This document shows positions 1-6,320 of a stretch of DNA of 7,980 nt, in pieces. The DNA lies in the NCBI GenBank assembly GCA_002299195.1, contig DBOA01000119.1, positions 1 through 7,980 on the forward strand, in the 5' to 3' direction. The notes beneath the pieces are model-generated. The model worked only from the letters and a program-made list of their open reading frames with translations, did no database searches and was not told the DNA's origin. Origin of the DNA: Sphingomonadales bacterium UBA658. GTDB taxonomy: Bacteria; Pseudomonadota; Alphaproteobacteria; Sphingomonadales; Sphingomonadaceae. The position numbers and the translations under genes are program-made. How positions within the stretch are numbered: position 1 is the first letter of the stretch; each line of letters starts with the position of its first letter.

Positions 1-81
1 GCGGTCGTCCGATCAAGCTTTGAAATGCTTATCGGGTTCCAGCTGACCGAAGATCAGCTGCGGTATAATGTAACGCGTTGA
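1..81 (+). CDS. C-terminal fragment of an unidentified protein (5' end outside window)
   Basis: Frame 1 is open from the first base and stops at TGA 79-81, giving 26 residues that end in LTEDQLRYNVTR. I do not recognise the family. The tail does not resemble the end of a dGTPase, the gene I would expect before argS in many alphaproteobacteria. Two things support a real gene end: the frame runs in the same direction as argS, and a hairpin with a T tract begins at its stop codon. The fragment is too short to assign a role, and a chance open frame of this length is possible. Confidence 0.45.
   Translation, partial: AVVRSSFEMLIGFQLTEDQLRYNVTR
64..69 (+). promoter_or_regulatory. Possible -10 element for argS (TATAAT)
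   Basis: A perfect TATAAT lies 37 bases before the argS ATG, inside the last codons of the upstream gene. The best -35 match is CTGACC at 43-48, only 15 bases away, which is short for sigma-70. A transcript from here would start near 76 and carry the hairpin at 74-87 in or next to its leader. The hexamer may also be chance, since it reads as ordinary Tyr-Asn codons. Confidence 0.25.
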
Positions 82-94
82 TACGCGCTTTTTT
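74..94 (+). terminator. Small intrinsic terminator overlapping the upstream stop codon
   Basis: CGCGT (74-78) pairs perfectly with ACGCG (83-87) around the loop TGAT (79-82). One base later comes T6 (89-94). The loop contains the TGA stop of the upstream frame. The stem is only 5 bp, so termination may be partial. It would separate the upstream gene from argS, or attenuate read-through into it. Confidence 0.4.
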
Positions 95-106
95 CAAGGC
101 ACGAAG

Positions 107-1828
107 ATGACCCTTTTTGAACAATATGCAGCGCATGTCGATCATGCGCTGGACGCACTTGTTGCCAGCAACACCCTGCCATCGGGCATTGATCGTGCCA
201 ATGTGACGGTCGAACCGCCGCGCGATCCATCACATGGCGACATATCGACCAACGCGGCGATGGTGCTCGCCAAACCCGCTGGCCTTAATCCGCGCCAATT
301 GGCCGAAGCCTTGTCGGCGGAGTTGGCAAAGGTTTCTGGCGTGACGGCTGTCGAAATCGCTGGGCCGGGCTTTCTAAATTTGCGGTTGGACGCATCGGCA
401 TGGCTTGATGAACTACGCTCAATTGCGCACGCGGGCGATGATTATGGGCGGTCGCACCGTGGTGACGGCAAATCGGTCAATATCGAATATGTCTCCGCCA
501 ACCCGACGGGGCCAATGCATATGGGGCATTGCCGCGGCGCTGTTGTGGGCGATGCGCTTGCCGCATTGATGGAATTCGCAGGCTACCGTGTCGTGCGCGA
601 ATATTATATCAACGACGCCGGTGGGCAGGTCGATGTTTTGGCGCGGTCCGCGCATTTGCGCTATCGCGAGGCATTGGGCGAGACCATTGAAATCGCCGAA
701 GGGCTTTACCCCGGCGATTATCTGATTCCAGTCGGTCAGCGTCTCGCCGAGCGTTTTGGCGACCAATATGTCGCCCAGCCAGAGGCAGAATGGCTTGCGC
801 TGTTCCGCAAAGCTGCGGTTGCCGAGATGATGGAGATGATCAAGGCCGACCTCGCCTTGCTTGGCATCCATCATGACCTGTTTTCATCCGAAGCCGAGCT
901 GCATGAAGCGGGCAAGGCGGACATTGCGGAGCGCGAACTGCGCGCGCGTGGCCTTGTCTATGACGGCGAATTGGAAAAGCCAAAGGGCAAGGAAATCGAA
1001 GATTGGGAGCCGGTTACGCTTCCCTTGTTCCGGTCGACGCAATTTGGTGATGACCAAGATAGGCCGATCAAGAAATCCAACGGCAGCTGGACCTATTTCG
1101 GCGCTGACCTTGCCTATCATTTCCAGAAAAGTCAGGGCGTTGACGCCATGATCGACATCTGGGGCGCGGATCATGCGGGTACCGTCAAGCGGATCAAGGC
1201 GGCGGTCAACGCGCTGACCGATGGCAAAGTCGATTTCGATATCAAGCTGGTGCAAATGGTGCGCCTGCTGCGCGGCGGTGAGCCTGTTAAAATGTCCAAG
1301 CGGTCGGGCAGCTTTGTCACGCTCGCCGATGTGATTGAAGAAGTCGGCAAGGATGTCGTCCGCTTCACGATGCTGACGCGCAAATCCGATGCGCAGATGG
1401 ACTTTGACTTTGCCAAGGTCGTCGAAGCGTCGAAGGACAATCCGGTATTCTATGTGCAATACGCCCATGCGCGTATCGCCTCGACATTGCGCAAGGCAGA
1501 GGGCGAGGGCTTGGGTGTCGACGGATCGGAACTGGCGTTGCTTGGCGACGCCGAAATCGGCCTTATTCGCGAAGCCGCAAACTTCCCGCGCATTGTCGAA
1601 GCGTCCGCCAAATCGGGTGAGCCGCACCGTATTGCCTTTTATCTCAATGACTTGGCGGCGGCATTCCATGCGTATTGGAACTTGGGCAATGACCAACCGG
1701 ACAAGCGCTTCATATTGCCCCAGGACCCGGCGCTGACCGGCGCAAGGCTTTTCATGGCGACCAATATCGGGCAAGTTCTGCGCAATGGTTTGCGCCTGAT
1801 GGGCGTCGAGGCCGCTTACAATATGTAG
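107..1828 (+). CDS. argS: Arginyl-tRNA synthetase
   Basis: This cytoplasmic class I aminoacyl-tRNA synthetase charges tRNA-Arg with arginine using ATP, and in this family amino-acid activation requires the tRNA. The 573-residue product has the usual length. Residues 1-95 match the N-terminal Add-1 domain that contacts the tRNA. The catalytic Rossmann core carries the HIGH signature as HMGH (138-141) within NPTGPMHMGH, and the KMSKS signature as KMSKRSG (395-401). The anticodon-binding DALR domain begins with FYVQYAHAR (448-456) and runs to the end, closing on a typical Arg-synthetase C-terminus ending GVEAAYNM. The ATG at 107 has AAGG at 96-99 and starts the expected N-terminus. A SPOR gene follows 16 bases later, so the two are probably co-transcribed. 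No irregularity is visible. Confidence 0.97.
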   Translation: MTLFEQYAAHVDHALDALVASNTLPSGIDRANVTVEPPRDPSHGDISTNAAMVLAKPAGLNPRQLAEALSAELAKVSGVTAVEIAGPGFLNLRLDASAWLDELRSIAHAGDDYGRSHRGDGKSVNIEYVSANPTGPMHMGHCRGAVVGDALAALMEFAGYRVVREYYINDAGGQVDVLARSAHLRYREALGETIEIAEGLYPGDYLIPVGQRLAERFGDQYVAQPEAEWLALFRKAAVAEMMEMIKADLALLGIHHDLFSSEAELHEAGKADIAERELRARGLVYDGELEKPKGKEIEDWEPVTLPLFRSTQFGDDQDRPIKKSNGSWTYFGADLAYHFQKSQGVDAMIDIWGADHAGTVKRIKAAVNALTDGKVDFDIKLVQMVRLLRGGEPVKMSKRSGSFVTLADVIEEVGKDVVRFTMLTRKSDAQMDFDFAKVVEASKDNPVFYVQYAHARIASTLRKAEGEGLGVDGSELALLGDAEIGLIREAANFPRIVEASAKSGEPHRIAFYLNDLAAAFHAYWNLGNDQPDKRFILPQDPALTGARLFMATNIGQVLRNGLRLMGVEAAYNM

Positions 1829-1844
1829 CAATTGGGGGACCGGC

Positions 1845-2513
1845 ATGAACAACACCAACAATAATGGACTGAATCTAAACGATCCCGATCGTCTGCCCTG
1901 GTTGGAAACCGCTGACGGTTACGAATATGATGATCGTGCATCCCCGCTGAAGATCGCGGTGATGTTAATTGCCGGGCTTGTCTTGCTCGCAGCGATTATT
2001 GGCGCGATCTATTGGCTGCAGCGTAACCAGATCGGCGGCGCGAATGGCAATGGCCAATTGATCGCCGCACCCGCAGGCGCCTATAAGGTCAAGCCTCAGG
2101 ATGCCGGTGGCAAAAGATTTGAAGGTGAGGGCGACTCCGCCTTTGCCGCGAGCGAAGGCACGAAAACCGGCGCGACATTGGTTCCCGCCGCAAAAATCGC
2201 GGCCACCGCACCTCCTGCCGCCATGGCATCGGCTCCAGTGGCGGCGCCAGCACCGTCTGCGGCAGCACCGGCCAGCACCGTCATGGTGCAACTTGGCGCG
2301 TTTGGCGATTCTGCCAAGGCTGACGGGGCTTGGGCTGCGCTGAACAAACGTTTTGGCTTTTTGGCCGGAATGAACCGCAAGATCGCTGAAACCAATGTCG
2401 AAGGTGGGCGCAAGGTTTTCCGGCTTCAGGCCGTGACCGCGAATTCATCCGAAGCGCAGCAATTGTGCGCAAAGCTGAAGGTGGCGGGCGAAAACTGCCT
2501 AATCGTTCGGTAG
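1845..2513 (+). CDS. SPOR-domain single-pass membrane protein
   Basis: This 222-residue protein has a charged, Asn/Asp-rich cytoplasmic N-terminus (1-35), one membrane segment (about 37-58, IAVMLIAGLVLLAAIIG onward), a periplasmic linker very rich in Ala and Pro (about 108-145), and a C-terminal SPOR domain (about 146-222, starting VMVQLGAFGD). SPOR domains bind peptidoglycan strands lacking stem peptides at division septa, so a role in cell division or septal wall remodelling is likely. This topology matches FtsN-like and DedD-like proteins, but the sequence does not allow a specific name. The start has a strong GGGGGA at 1834-1839, five bases before the ATG. The gene sits directly behind argS and close to nagZ, a neighbourhood conserved in alphaproteobacteria. 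Confidence 0.88.
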   Translation: MNNTNNNGLNLNDPDRLPWLETADGYEYDDRASPLKIAVMLIAGLVLLAAIIGAIYWLQRNQIGGANGNGQLIAAPAGAYKVKPQDAGGKRFEGEGDSAFAASEGTKTGATLVPAAKIAATAPPAAMASAPVAAPAPSAAAPASTVMVQLGAFGDSAKADGAWAALNKRFGFLAGMNRKIAETNVEGGRKVFRLQAVTANSSEAQQLCAKLKVAGENCLIVR

Positions 2514-2523
2514 CGGCGTTGCG

Positions 2524-2546
2524 GTTGTAAAGTTTCCATTTGCAAC
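2524..2546 (+). other. Imperfect inverted repeat between the SPOR and DUF1993 genes
   Basis: GTTGTAAA (2524-2531) pairs with TTTGCAAC (2539-2546), an 8-bp stem with one T-G wobble and a 7-base loop. No T tract follows, so it is not a classical terminator. It could be an operator or an RNA structure in the leader of the next gene. A weak promoter-like pair, TTGTAA (2525-2530) and TATGCC (2548-2553) with a 17-base spacer, overlaps it. Confidence 0.25.
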
Positions 2547-2578
2547 TTATGCCGCCCGCACGCTTTTAGGAGAAGAAC

Positions 2579-3085
2579 ATGCCTGCATTATATGACGTCG
2601 CCATTCCCGCTTTCATCCGCGGTCTGAAAAACCTGTCCAACATGCTCGAAAAGGGCAGCGCCTTTGCGGCGGAGCAAGGCATGCCCCTGTCCGACTTGCT
2701 TGATGCGCGCCTGATCGACGACATGGCACCGCTCACGCGTCAGGTTCAGATGGTGACCGATACGGCAAAGTTCGTCGCTGTGCGCGTCGGCCAAGTGGAA
2801 AATCAGCCATGGGCGGACGATGAAGTCAGCTTCGCCGATGTGCAGGGCCGCGTGGCCAAGGCGATTGCGTTTCTGGAAGCTGCATCGCCCGATGGTTTTG
2901 AAGGCCGCGAAGACGCGAAAGTCGTGCTCACCACGCCAAGCGGTGACATACCTTTCACGGGCAACACTTACGTCCACGGCTTTGCCATTCCCAATTTCTT
3001 CTTCCACCTCAGCATGGCTTATGCGTTGCTGCGGATGAAGGGCGTGCCCGTGGGCAAGCTCGATTTCCTTGGGGCAATCCGTTAA
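2579..3085 (+). CDS. DUF1993-family protein (DinB-like helical bundle)
   Basis: The 168-residue product begins MPALYDVAIPAFIRGLKNL and ends KGVPVGKLDFLGAI before its last residue. I recognise this as the DUF1993 family of small soluble proteins with a predicted DinB/YfiT-like four-helix bundle. Family signs are the N-terminal helix (residues 1-30), the central FADVQGRVAKAIAFLE, and the C-terminal segment FFFHLSMAYALLRMKGVPVG. The biochemical function is unknown. No signal peptide or membrane segment is seen. The ribosome binding site AGGAGA (2568-2573), five bases before the ATG, is among the best in the window. The gene is separated by 65 bases from the SPOR gene and 75 from nagZ, so it may be expressed on its own. 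It is not a usual member of the argS-nagZ-scpAB-tat neighbourhood and looks like an insertion, though its composition matches its neighbours. Confidence 0.8.
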   Translation: MPALYDVAIPAFIRGLKNLSNMLEKGSAFAAEQGMPLSDLLDARLIDDMAPLTRQVQMVTDTAKFVAVRVGQVENQPWADDEVSFADVQGRVAKAIAFLEAASPDGFEGREDAKVVLTTPSGDIPFTGNTYVHGFAIPNFFFHLSMAYALLRMKGVPVGKLDFLGAIR

Positions 3086-3094
3086 TTATACACA

Positions 3095-3109
3095 GCTTTG
3101 GGCCAAAGC
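3095..3109 (+). other. Short perfect hairpin after the DUF1993 gene
   Basis: GCTTTG (3095-3100) and CAAAGC (3104-3109) form a 6-bp stem with a 3-base loop, nine bases after the stop codon. No T tract follows, so termination here would be weak or factor-dependent. It could also protect the 3' end of the upstream message. Confidence 0.25.
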
Positions 3110-3124
3110 GCCGCTGCTCCATGC

Positions 3125-3153
3125 TTGCCTTGGGGGTACGGCGGCCCTAGCTT
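3125..3153 (+). promoter_or_regulatory. Candidate leaderless promoter for nagZ
   Basis: TTGCCT (3125-3130) and TAGCTT (3148-3153) are separated by exactly 17 bases. The predicted transcription start is about 3160-3161, the A of the chosen nagZ ATG. That ATG has no convincing Shine-Dalgarno sequence, which fits a leaderless message. A competing pair, TTTCCT (3064-3069) and TATACA (3087-3092), also 17 apart, would start near 3099. Neither has experimental support. Confidence 0.3.
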
Positions 3154-3160
3154 GCGCGCT

Positions 3161-4210
3161 ATGAAGCCCGTGATATTTGGCCTTTCGGGCCTGACCCTGA
3201 CTGATGATGAAAAACGCCTGTTTCGCGATGTCGAACCGGCGGGCTTCATCTTGTTCAAACGCAACATTGAGGGCCGCGCTCAGGTGCGCGCGCTGACGGA
3301 CAGCTTGCGGGCCTTGCATGGCCGCGATGATGTGCCGGTCCTGATTGATCAGGAAGGCGGCCGCGTCGCGCGTATGCGTCCGCCTGTCTGGCCGGACTTT
3401 CCCGCTGGCGGGGCGTTTGATGCGCTGTACGATTTGGCACCCATGACCGCGATTGAGGCGGCGCGCTGCAATGCCGAAGCGATTGCGCTGTCGCTCAACG
3501 AAGTCGGCATTAACGTCGATTGCTTGCCCGTGCTGGATGTCCGCGTGCCCGAAACGCATTCGGCCATCGGTGACCGTGCGCTGGGCAGCGAACCGATGCG
3601 CGTTGCCGCACTTGGCCGCGCGATATTGAACGGTCTTGCAAAAGGCGGCGTTATCGGTGTCGTCAAACATATGCCGGGGCAGGGCCGCGCCAGCGTCGAT
3701 ACCCATCATGATTTGCCGCATGTCACCGCAAGCGCGGCAGAGCTCGAACAAGACCTCGCGCCATTTCGCGCGCTCAACAACGCCGCGATGGGCATGACCG
3801 GGCATGTGGTCTATGATGTGTGGGACGATCAGCATACGGCAACCATGTCGCCTTATGTCCTGAACAACATCATCCGTGCACATATCGGCTTTGATGGCCT
3901 GTTGATGAGCGATGATCTCGATATGAACGCGCTTCAGGGGGACGTGGCGACACGCGCGCTGCGTTGTGTTGAGGCGGGATGCGACATCGCGCTCAACTGC
4001 TGGGGCCGGTTGGACGAAATGCGTGCGATTGCCGACATGTTGCCCGAAATCACCGCAGCGGCGCGGGCGCGGCTTGACCGCGCAATGGCGCTGCCTGTCC
4101 CCGCATTTGATGCCGACCGACTGGCCTATTTGCTGGACAAGCGGGATCAGCTGCTCGCGCTTGCGGACACAAGTGCCAAGCTGACCGGTGGAGCAACGGG
4201 CGCGGCATGA
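3161..4210 (+). CDS. nagZ: Beta-N-acetylhexosaminidase NagZ (glycoside hydrolase family 3)
   Basis: This cytoplasmic enzyme removes N-acetylglucosamine from GlcNAc-anhydromuropeptides during peptidoglycan recycling. The 349-residue product is of normal length and is a single GH3 TIM barrel. It shows the N-terminal GFILFKRNI, the DQEGGRVARM motif, IGDRALG, the signature region KHMPGQG (169-175) followed by DTHHDLP, and SDDLDM (250-255). By family knowledge D251 should be the nucleophile, and H182 in D-T-H the acid/base on the mobile loop. Position 174 is Gln where the family signature KH-x-PGHG usually has His. I chose ATG 3161, not the in-frame TTG at 3098. The extra 21 residues would be low-complexity and unlike NagZ, and the TTG lies inside a hairpin with no ribosome binding site. 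The stop overlaps the scpA start (ATGA). Confidence 0.93.
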   Translation: MKPVIFGLSGLTLTDDEKRLFRDVEPAGFILFKRNIEGRAQVRALTDSLRALHGRDDVPVLIDQEGGRVARMRPPVWPDFPAGGAFDALYDLAPMTAIEAARCNAEAIALSLNEVGINVDCLPVLDVRVPETHSAIGDRALGSEPMRVAALGRAILNGLAKGGVIGVVKHMPGQGRASVDTHHDLPHVTASAAELEQDLAPFRALNNAAMGMTGHVVYDVWDDQHTATMSPYVLNNIIRAHIGFDGLLMSDDLDMNALQGDVATRALRCVEAGCDIALNCWGRLDEMRAIADMLPEITAAARARLDRAMALPVPAFDADRLAYLLDKRDQLLALADTSAKLTGGATGAA

Positions 4211-4989
4211 CCGGGCAATTGCTCTTTGATGAAGAGCAAGATGCGCTCCCCACCGAGAGCGTTCCTGAACCCAATGTCCTGACTATCGATATCGACGGAT
4301 GGGAAGGGCCGCTTGATCTGTTGCTGGCACTCGCGCGCAATCAAAAGGTTGATTTGCGCCAACTGTCGATCCTCGCCTTGGTCGAACAATATCTTGTCTT
4401 CATTGATGAAGCGCGCGCGCTGAAGCTGGAGCTGGCGGCGGATTATCTCGTGATGGCGGCGTGGCTTGCCTATCTTAAATCCGCACTGCTGTTACCCAAG
4501 GACCCGACGATTGACCCGTCGCCGGAGGAGCTTGCGCTGCGCCTGCAACTGCGGCTGGAACGGTTGAACGCCATGCGCGAAAGCGGTGCGCGGTTGATGG
4601 CGCGGGACCGGGTGGGGCGCCATATCTTTCTGCGCGGCAATCCCGAAGGCTTGCGCGTGGTCAAGGCGCGGGCGTGGGAATGCGATTATTTCGAACTCAT
4701 CACCGCTTATGGCCAGGTTAAGGCGCGCACGCAGCCGGTGATGCATGTCGTGAAAAAACGGCAAGTCATGACGCTGGAAGAAGCGCTGGAGCGCGTATCT
4801 GCGATGATTGGCCGCGCGGTCGATTGGACGTCTATTGAGGCGTTTCTGCCCATCCATGCCGAGCCTGCGCTGCGTAAATCCGCGCTGGCGTCCAGTTTTG
4901 TGGCAGCGCTGGAGCTCGCGAAACGCGGCGCTGTTGATTTGCAGCAAGAGGCGACATTTGCGCCATTGTTGTTAAGGGTGAAAGCATGA
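4207..4989 (+). CDS. scpA: Segregation and condensation protein A
   Basis: ScpA is the kleisin subunit that bridges the SMC ATPase heads and, with ScpB, completes the bacterial condensin that compacts and separates chromosomes. The 260-residue product has the family's N-terminal block WEGPLDLLLALARNQKVDL (from residue 32) and the helical segment ADYLVMAAWLAYLKSALLLP (78-97), which together bind the SMC neck. A charged middle region follows, then a C-terminal winged helix (about 195-260) that would bind the SMC cap. The ATG overlaps the nagZ stop in ATGA (4207-4210) and the stop overlaps the scpB ATG in the same way, so translation is probably coupled. The upstream ribosome binding site is weak (ACGGG at 4196-4200). 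Cytoplasmic and nucleoid-associated by family. Confidence 0.95.
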   Translation: MTGQLLFDEEQDALPTESVPEPNVLTIDIDGWEGPLDLLLALARNQKVDLRQLSILALVEQYLVFIDEARALKLELAADYLVMAAWLAYLKSALLLPKDPTIDPSPEELALRLQLRLERLNAMRESGARLMARDRVGRHIFLRGNPEGLRVVKARAWECDYFELITAYGQVKARTQPVMHVVKKRQVMTLEEALERVSAMIGRAVDWTSIEAFLPIHAEPALRKSALASSFVAALELAKRGAVDLQQEATFAPLLLRVKA

Positions 4990-5594
4990 CGATAGAGAGC
5001 GACCCCCATGTTCGCGCGGTCGAGGCGACCTTATTCGCCAGTGACCAGCCCATGACCGTTGAACAGATTCGCGGCTATGTCGGCGACGACGTCGATATCA
5101 CCGATGCGCTGGCGCAGCTTGAGGCGCATTATGCCGGGCGGGGCATCGAATTGGTCCGGCGTGGCAAATCGTGGCATTTTCAAACAGCGGCTGACCTTGC
5201 CTATGTTTTGCGCCGCGAACGCGAAGAAAGCCGCAAGCTCAGCCGTGCCGCGGTCGAAACGCTTGCGATCATCGCCTATCATGAGCCGGTCAGCCGCGCG
5301 GAGATTGAGGCCATTCGCGGTGTGCAGATTTCAAAAGGCACGCTGGATGTGTTGATGGAGGCGGGCTGGGTCCGGCCAGCAGGGCGGCGCGATGTACCCG
5401 GCCGCCCATTGATTTACGCCACAACCGCCGGATTTCTGTCGCATTTCGGCCTCGCCAGTCGCAAGGATTTGCCGGGAATTGAAGATTTGAAAGCCGCCGG
5501 ACTGCTCGATCCGATCGACACCGCAATGGGCGATATGCATTTTGCGGGCGAAGAAAGTGACAGCGAACTGGAAATTGACGAAAACAACGCCTAG
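4986..5594 (+). CDS. scpB: Segregation and condensation protein B
   Basis: ScpB dimerises through winged-helix domains and binds the linker of ScpA, controlling the SMC-ScpAB condensin. The 202-residue product has a first winged helix (about 8-80, beginning AVEATLFASDQPMTVEQI) and a second (about 84-160). The second contains LSRAAVETLAIIAYHEPVSR (85-104) and RGVQISKGTLDVLMEAGWV, then the glycine-rich strand GRRDVPGRPLIYATT. The tail (178-202) is acidic and low-complexity, as in many homologues. AAGGGTG at 4974-4980 lies five bases before the ATG, which is inside the ATGA overlap with scpA. A 65-base gap with a hairpin separates it from tatA. Confidence 0.96.
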   Translation: MTIESDPHVRAVEATLFASDQPMTVEQIRGYVGDDVDITDALAQLEAHYAGRGIELVRRGKSWHFQTAADLAYVLRREREESRKLSRAAVETLAIIAYHEPVSRAEIEAIRGVQISKGTLDVLMEAGWVRPAGRRDVPGRPLIYATTAGFLSHFGLASRKDLPGIEDLKAAGLLDPIDTAMGDMHFAGEESDSELEIDENNA

Positions 5595-5632
5595 ATAGGA
5601 TGGGATAGCTGCGCGATTACGGTCGCAATTTT

Positions 5633-5653
5633 CGGGGCGAACCCCGGTAGGAG
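5633..5653 (+). promoter_or_regulatory. Hairpin abutting the tatA ribosome binding site
   Basis: CGGGG (5633-5637) and CCCCG (5642-5646) pair perfectly around CGAA. Two bases later comes AGGAG (5649-5653), the tatA Shine-Dalgarno sequence, six bases before the ATG. The hairpin leaves the site open but close to a stable stem. It could act as a standby structure or slow ribosome access, or mark an RNA-processing point between scpB and the tat genes. No T tract follows, so it is not a terminator. Confidence 0.35.
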
Positions 5654-5659
5654 TTTGAA

Positions 5660-5878
5660 ATGGGCGGTTTTAGTATCTGGCATTGGTTGATTGTCGGCAT
5701 TCTGGTTTTGCTCTTGTTCGGCAAGGGCCGTTTTTCGGACATGATGGGCGACGTTGCCAAGGGCATTAAAAGCTTCAAAAAAGGCATGAGCGAAGACGAC
5801 GACGCGCCAAAGGCTCCGCCACAGATCGGCGCCACGACCGTTGTCGACGCCGAAAAGCAGACCGATAAAACCCAATAA
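5660..5878 (+). CDS. tatA: Sec-independent protein translocase subunit TatA
   Basis: TatA oligomerises to form the path through which the twin-arginine system exports folded proteins. The 72-residue product is short, as is usual in alphaproteobacteria. It has a brief N-terminal membrane helix (about 4-20, [17 protein letters not shown]), the FGKGR hinge (20-24), the amphipathic helix [19 protein letters not shown] (25-43), then an acidic, flexible tail ([10 protein letters not shown]...). His at position 8 takes the place of the polar residue usually found in the membrane helix of TatA. The start is fixed by AGGAG at 5649-5653. It is followed by tatB and tatC on the same strand. Confidence 0.95.
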   Translation: MGGFSIWHWLIVGILVLLLFGKGRFSDMMGDVAKGIKSFKKGMSEDDDAPKAPPQIGATTVVDAEKQTDKTQ

Positions 5879-5908
5879 TATTGGGGCAGTATCCACACTG
5901 ACCATGAC

Positions 5909-5931
5909 ACGCCATCCGATAAGGTTGGCGT
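5909..5931 (+). other. Intergenic hairpin between tatA and tatB
   Basis: ACGCCA (5909-5914) and TGGCGT (5926-5931) form a 6-bp stem with an 11-base loop in the 82-base tatA-tatB gap. No T tract follows, so full termination is unlikely. TatA is needed in large excess over TatB and TatC, and a hairpin here could stabilise or mark the tatA part of the message. That role is inference. Confidence 0.3.
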
Positions 5932-5960
5932 CGTTACGGCCCGCCGGATTGGCCAATTGA

Positions 5961-6320
5961 ATGTTTGACATCGCGTCTTCCGAACTTTTGCTTGTCGTCC
6001 TTGTGGCGTTGCTGGTCATCGGGCCAAAGGATTTGCCAAAGGCGTTGCGCGTTGTTGGCAAATGGGTGGGCAAGGCACGCGGTGTCGCGGCGCATTTCCG
6101 TTCGGGCTTTGACGAAATGGTGCGTCAGTCCGAAATCGAAGAATTAGAGAAAAAGTGGAAAGCGGAAAACGAACGCATCATGCGTGAACACCCCGCCGAT
6201 CCGCGCGCCGATGTCCTTGGCGATGATGCCGCGCCTGTTGCCGAACCTGCCGCCGCAACGGTTGCTCAGCCCGAATTGCCGATAGATCCGCCCCCAGCAG
6301 AAGCGGCATACAAGGCATGA
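5961..6320 (+). CDS. tatB: Sec-independent protein translocase subunit TatB
   Basis: TatB pairs with TatC to form the receptor for twin-arginine signal peptides. The 119-residue product begins MFDIASSELLLVVLVALLVI. It carries the conserved Glu8 and a single membrane helix (about 5-20), the G21-P22 hinge, and the KDLPKALR motif (23-30). A long charged amphipathic, coiled-coil-prone helix (about 28-76) is followed by a tail rich in Ala, Pro and acidic residues (77-119). There is no clear Shine-Dalgarno sequence: the best match is GGA at 5946-5948, and the perfect palindrome ATTGGCCAAT ends three bases before the ATG. Its stop overlaps the tatC start in ATGA (6317-6320), so tatB and tatC are probably translationally coupled. 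Confidence 0.93.
   Translation: MFDIASSELLLVVLVALLVIGPKDLPKALRVVGKWVGKARGVAAHFRSGFDEMVRQSEIEELEKKWKAENERIMREHPADPRADVLGDDAAPVAEPAAATVAQPELPIDPPPAEAAYKA

Noticed and set aside
884..1861. Long minus-strand open frame of 325 codons opposite argS
   Set aside because: It is antisense to an intact, clearly recognised argS, shows no family motif, and is explained by codon bias in a GC-rich gene.
3098..3160. In-frame TTG start extending NagZ by 21 residues
   Set aside because: The extension is unlike NagZ N-termini, has no ribosome binding site, and its TTG lies inside a hairpin stem. ATG 3161 gives the standard start.
3086..3883. Minus-strand open frame of 265 codons opposite nagZ
   Set aside because: It is a shadow of nagZ codon usage, with no recognisable domain and low-complexity Arg/His-rich content.
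5575..5601. Possible tatA promoter, TTGACG then TAGGAT
   Set aside because: The spacer is 15 bases and the -10 match is only 4 of 6. It lies at the scpB end and is too weak to list as a feature.
5948..5957. Perfect palindrome ATTGGCCAAT just before tatB
   Set aside because: Several 10-base palindromes are expected by chance in about 8 kb, and no second site or other support is seen.
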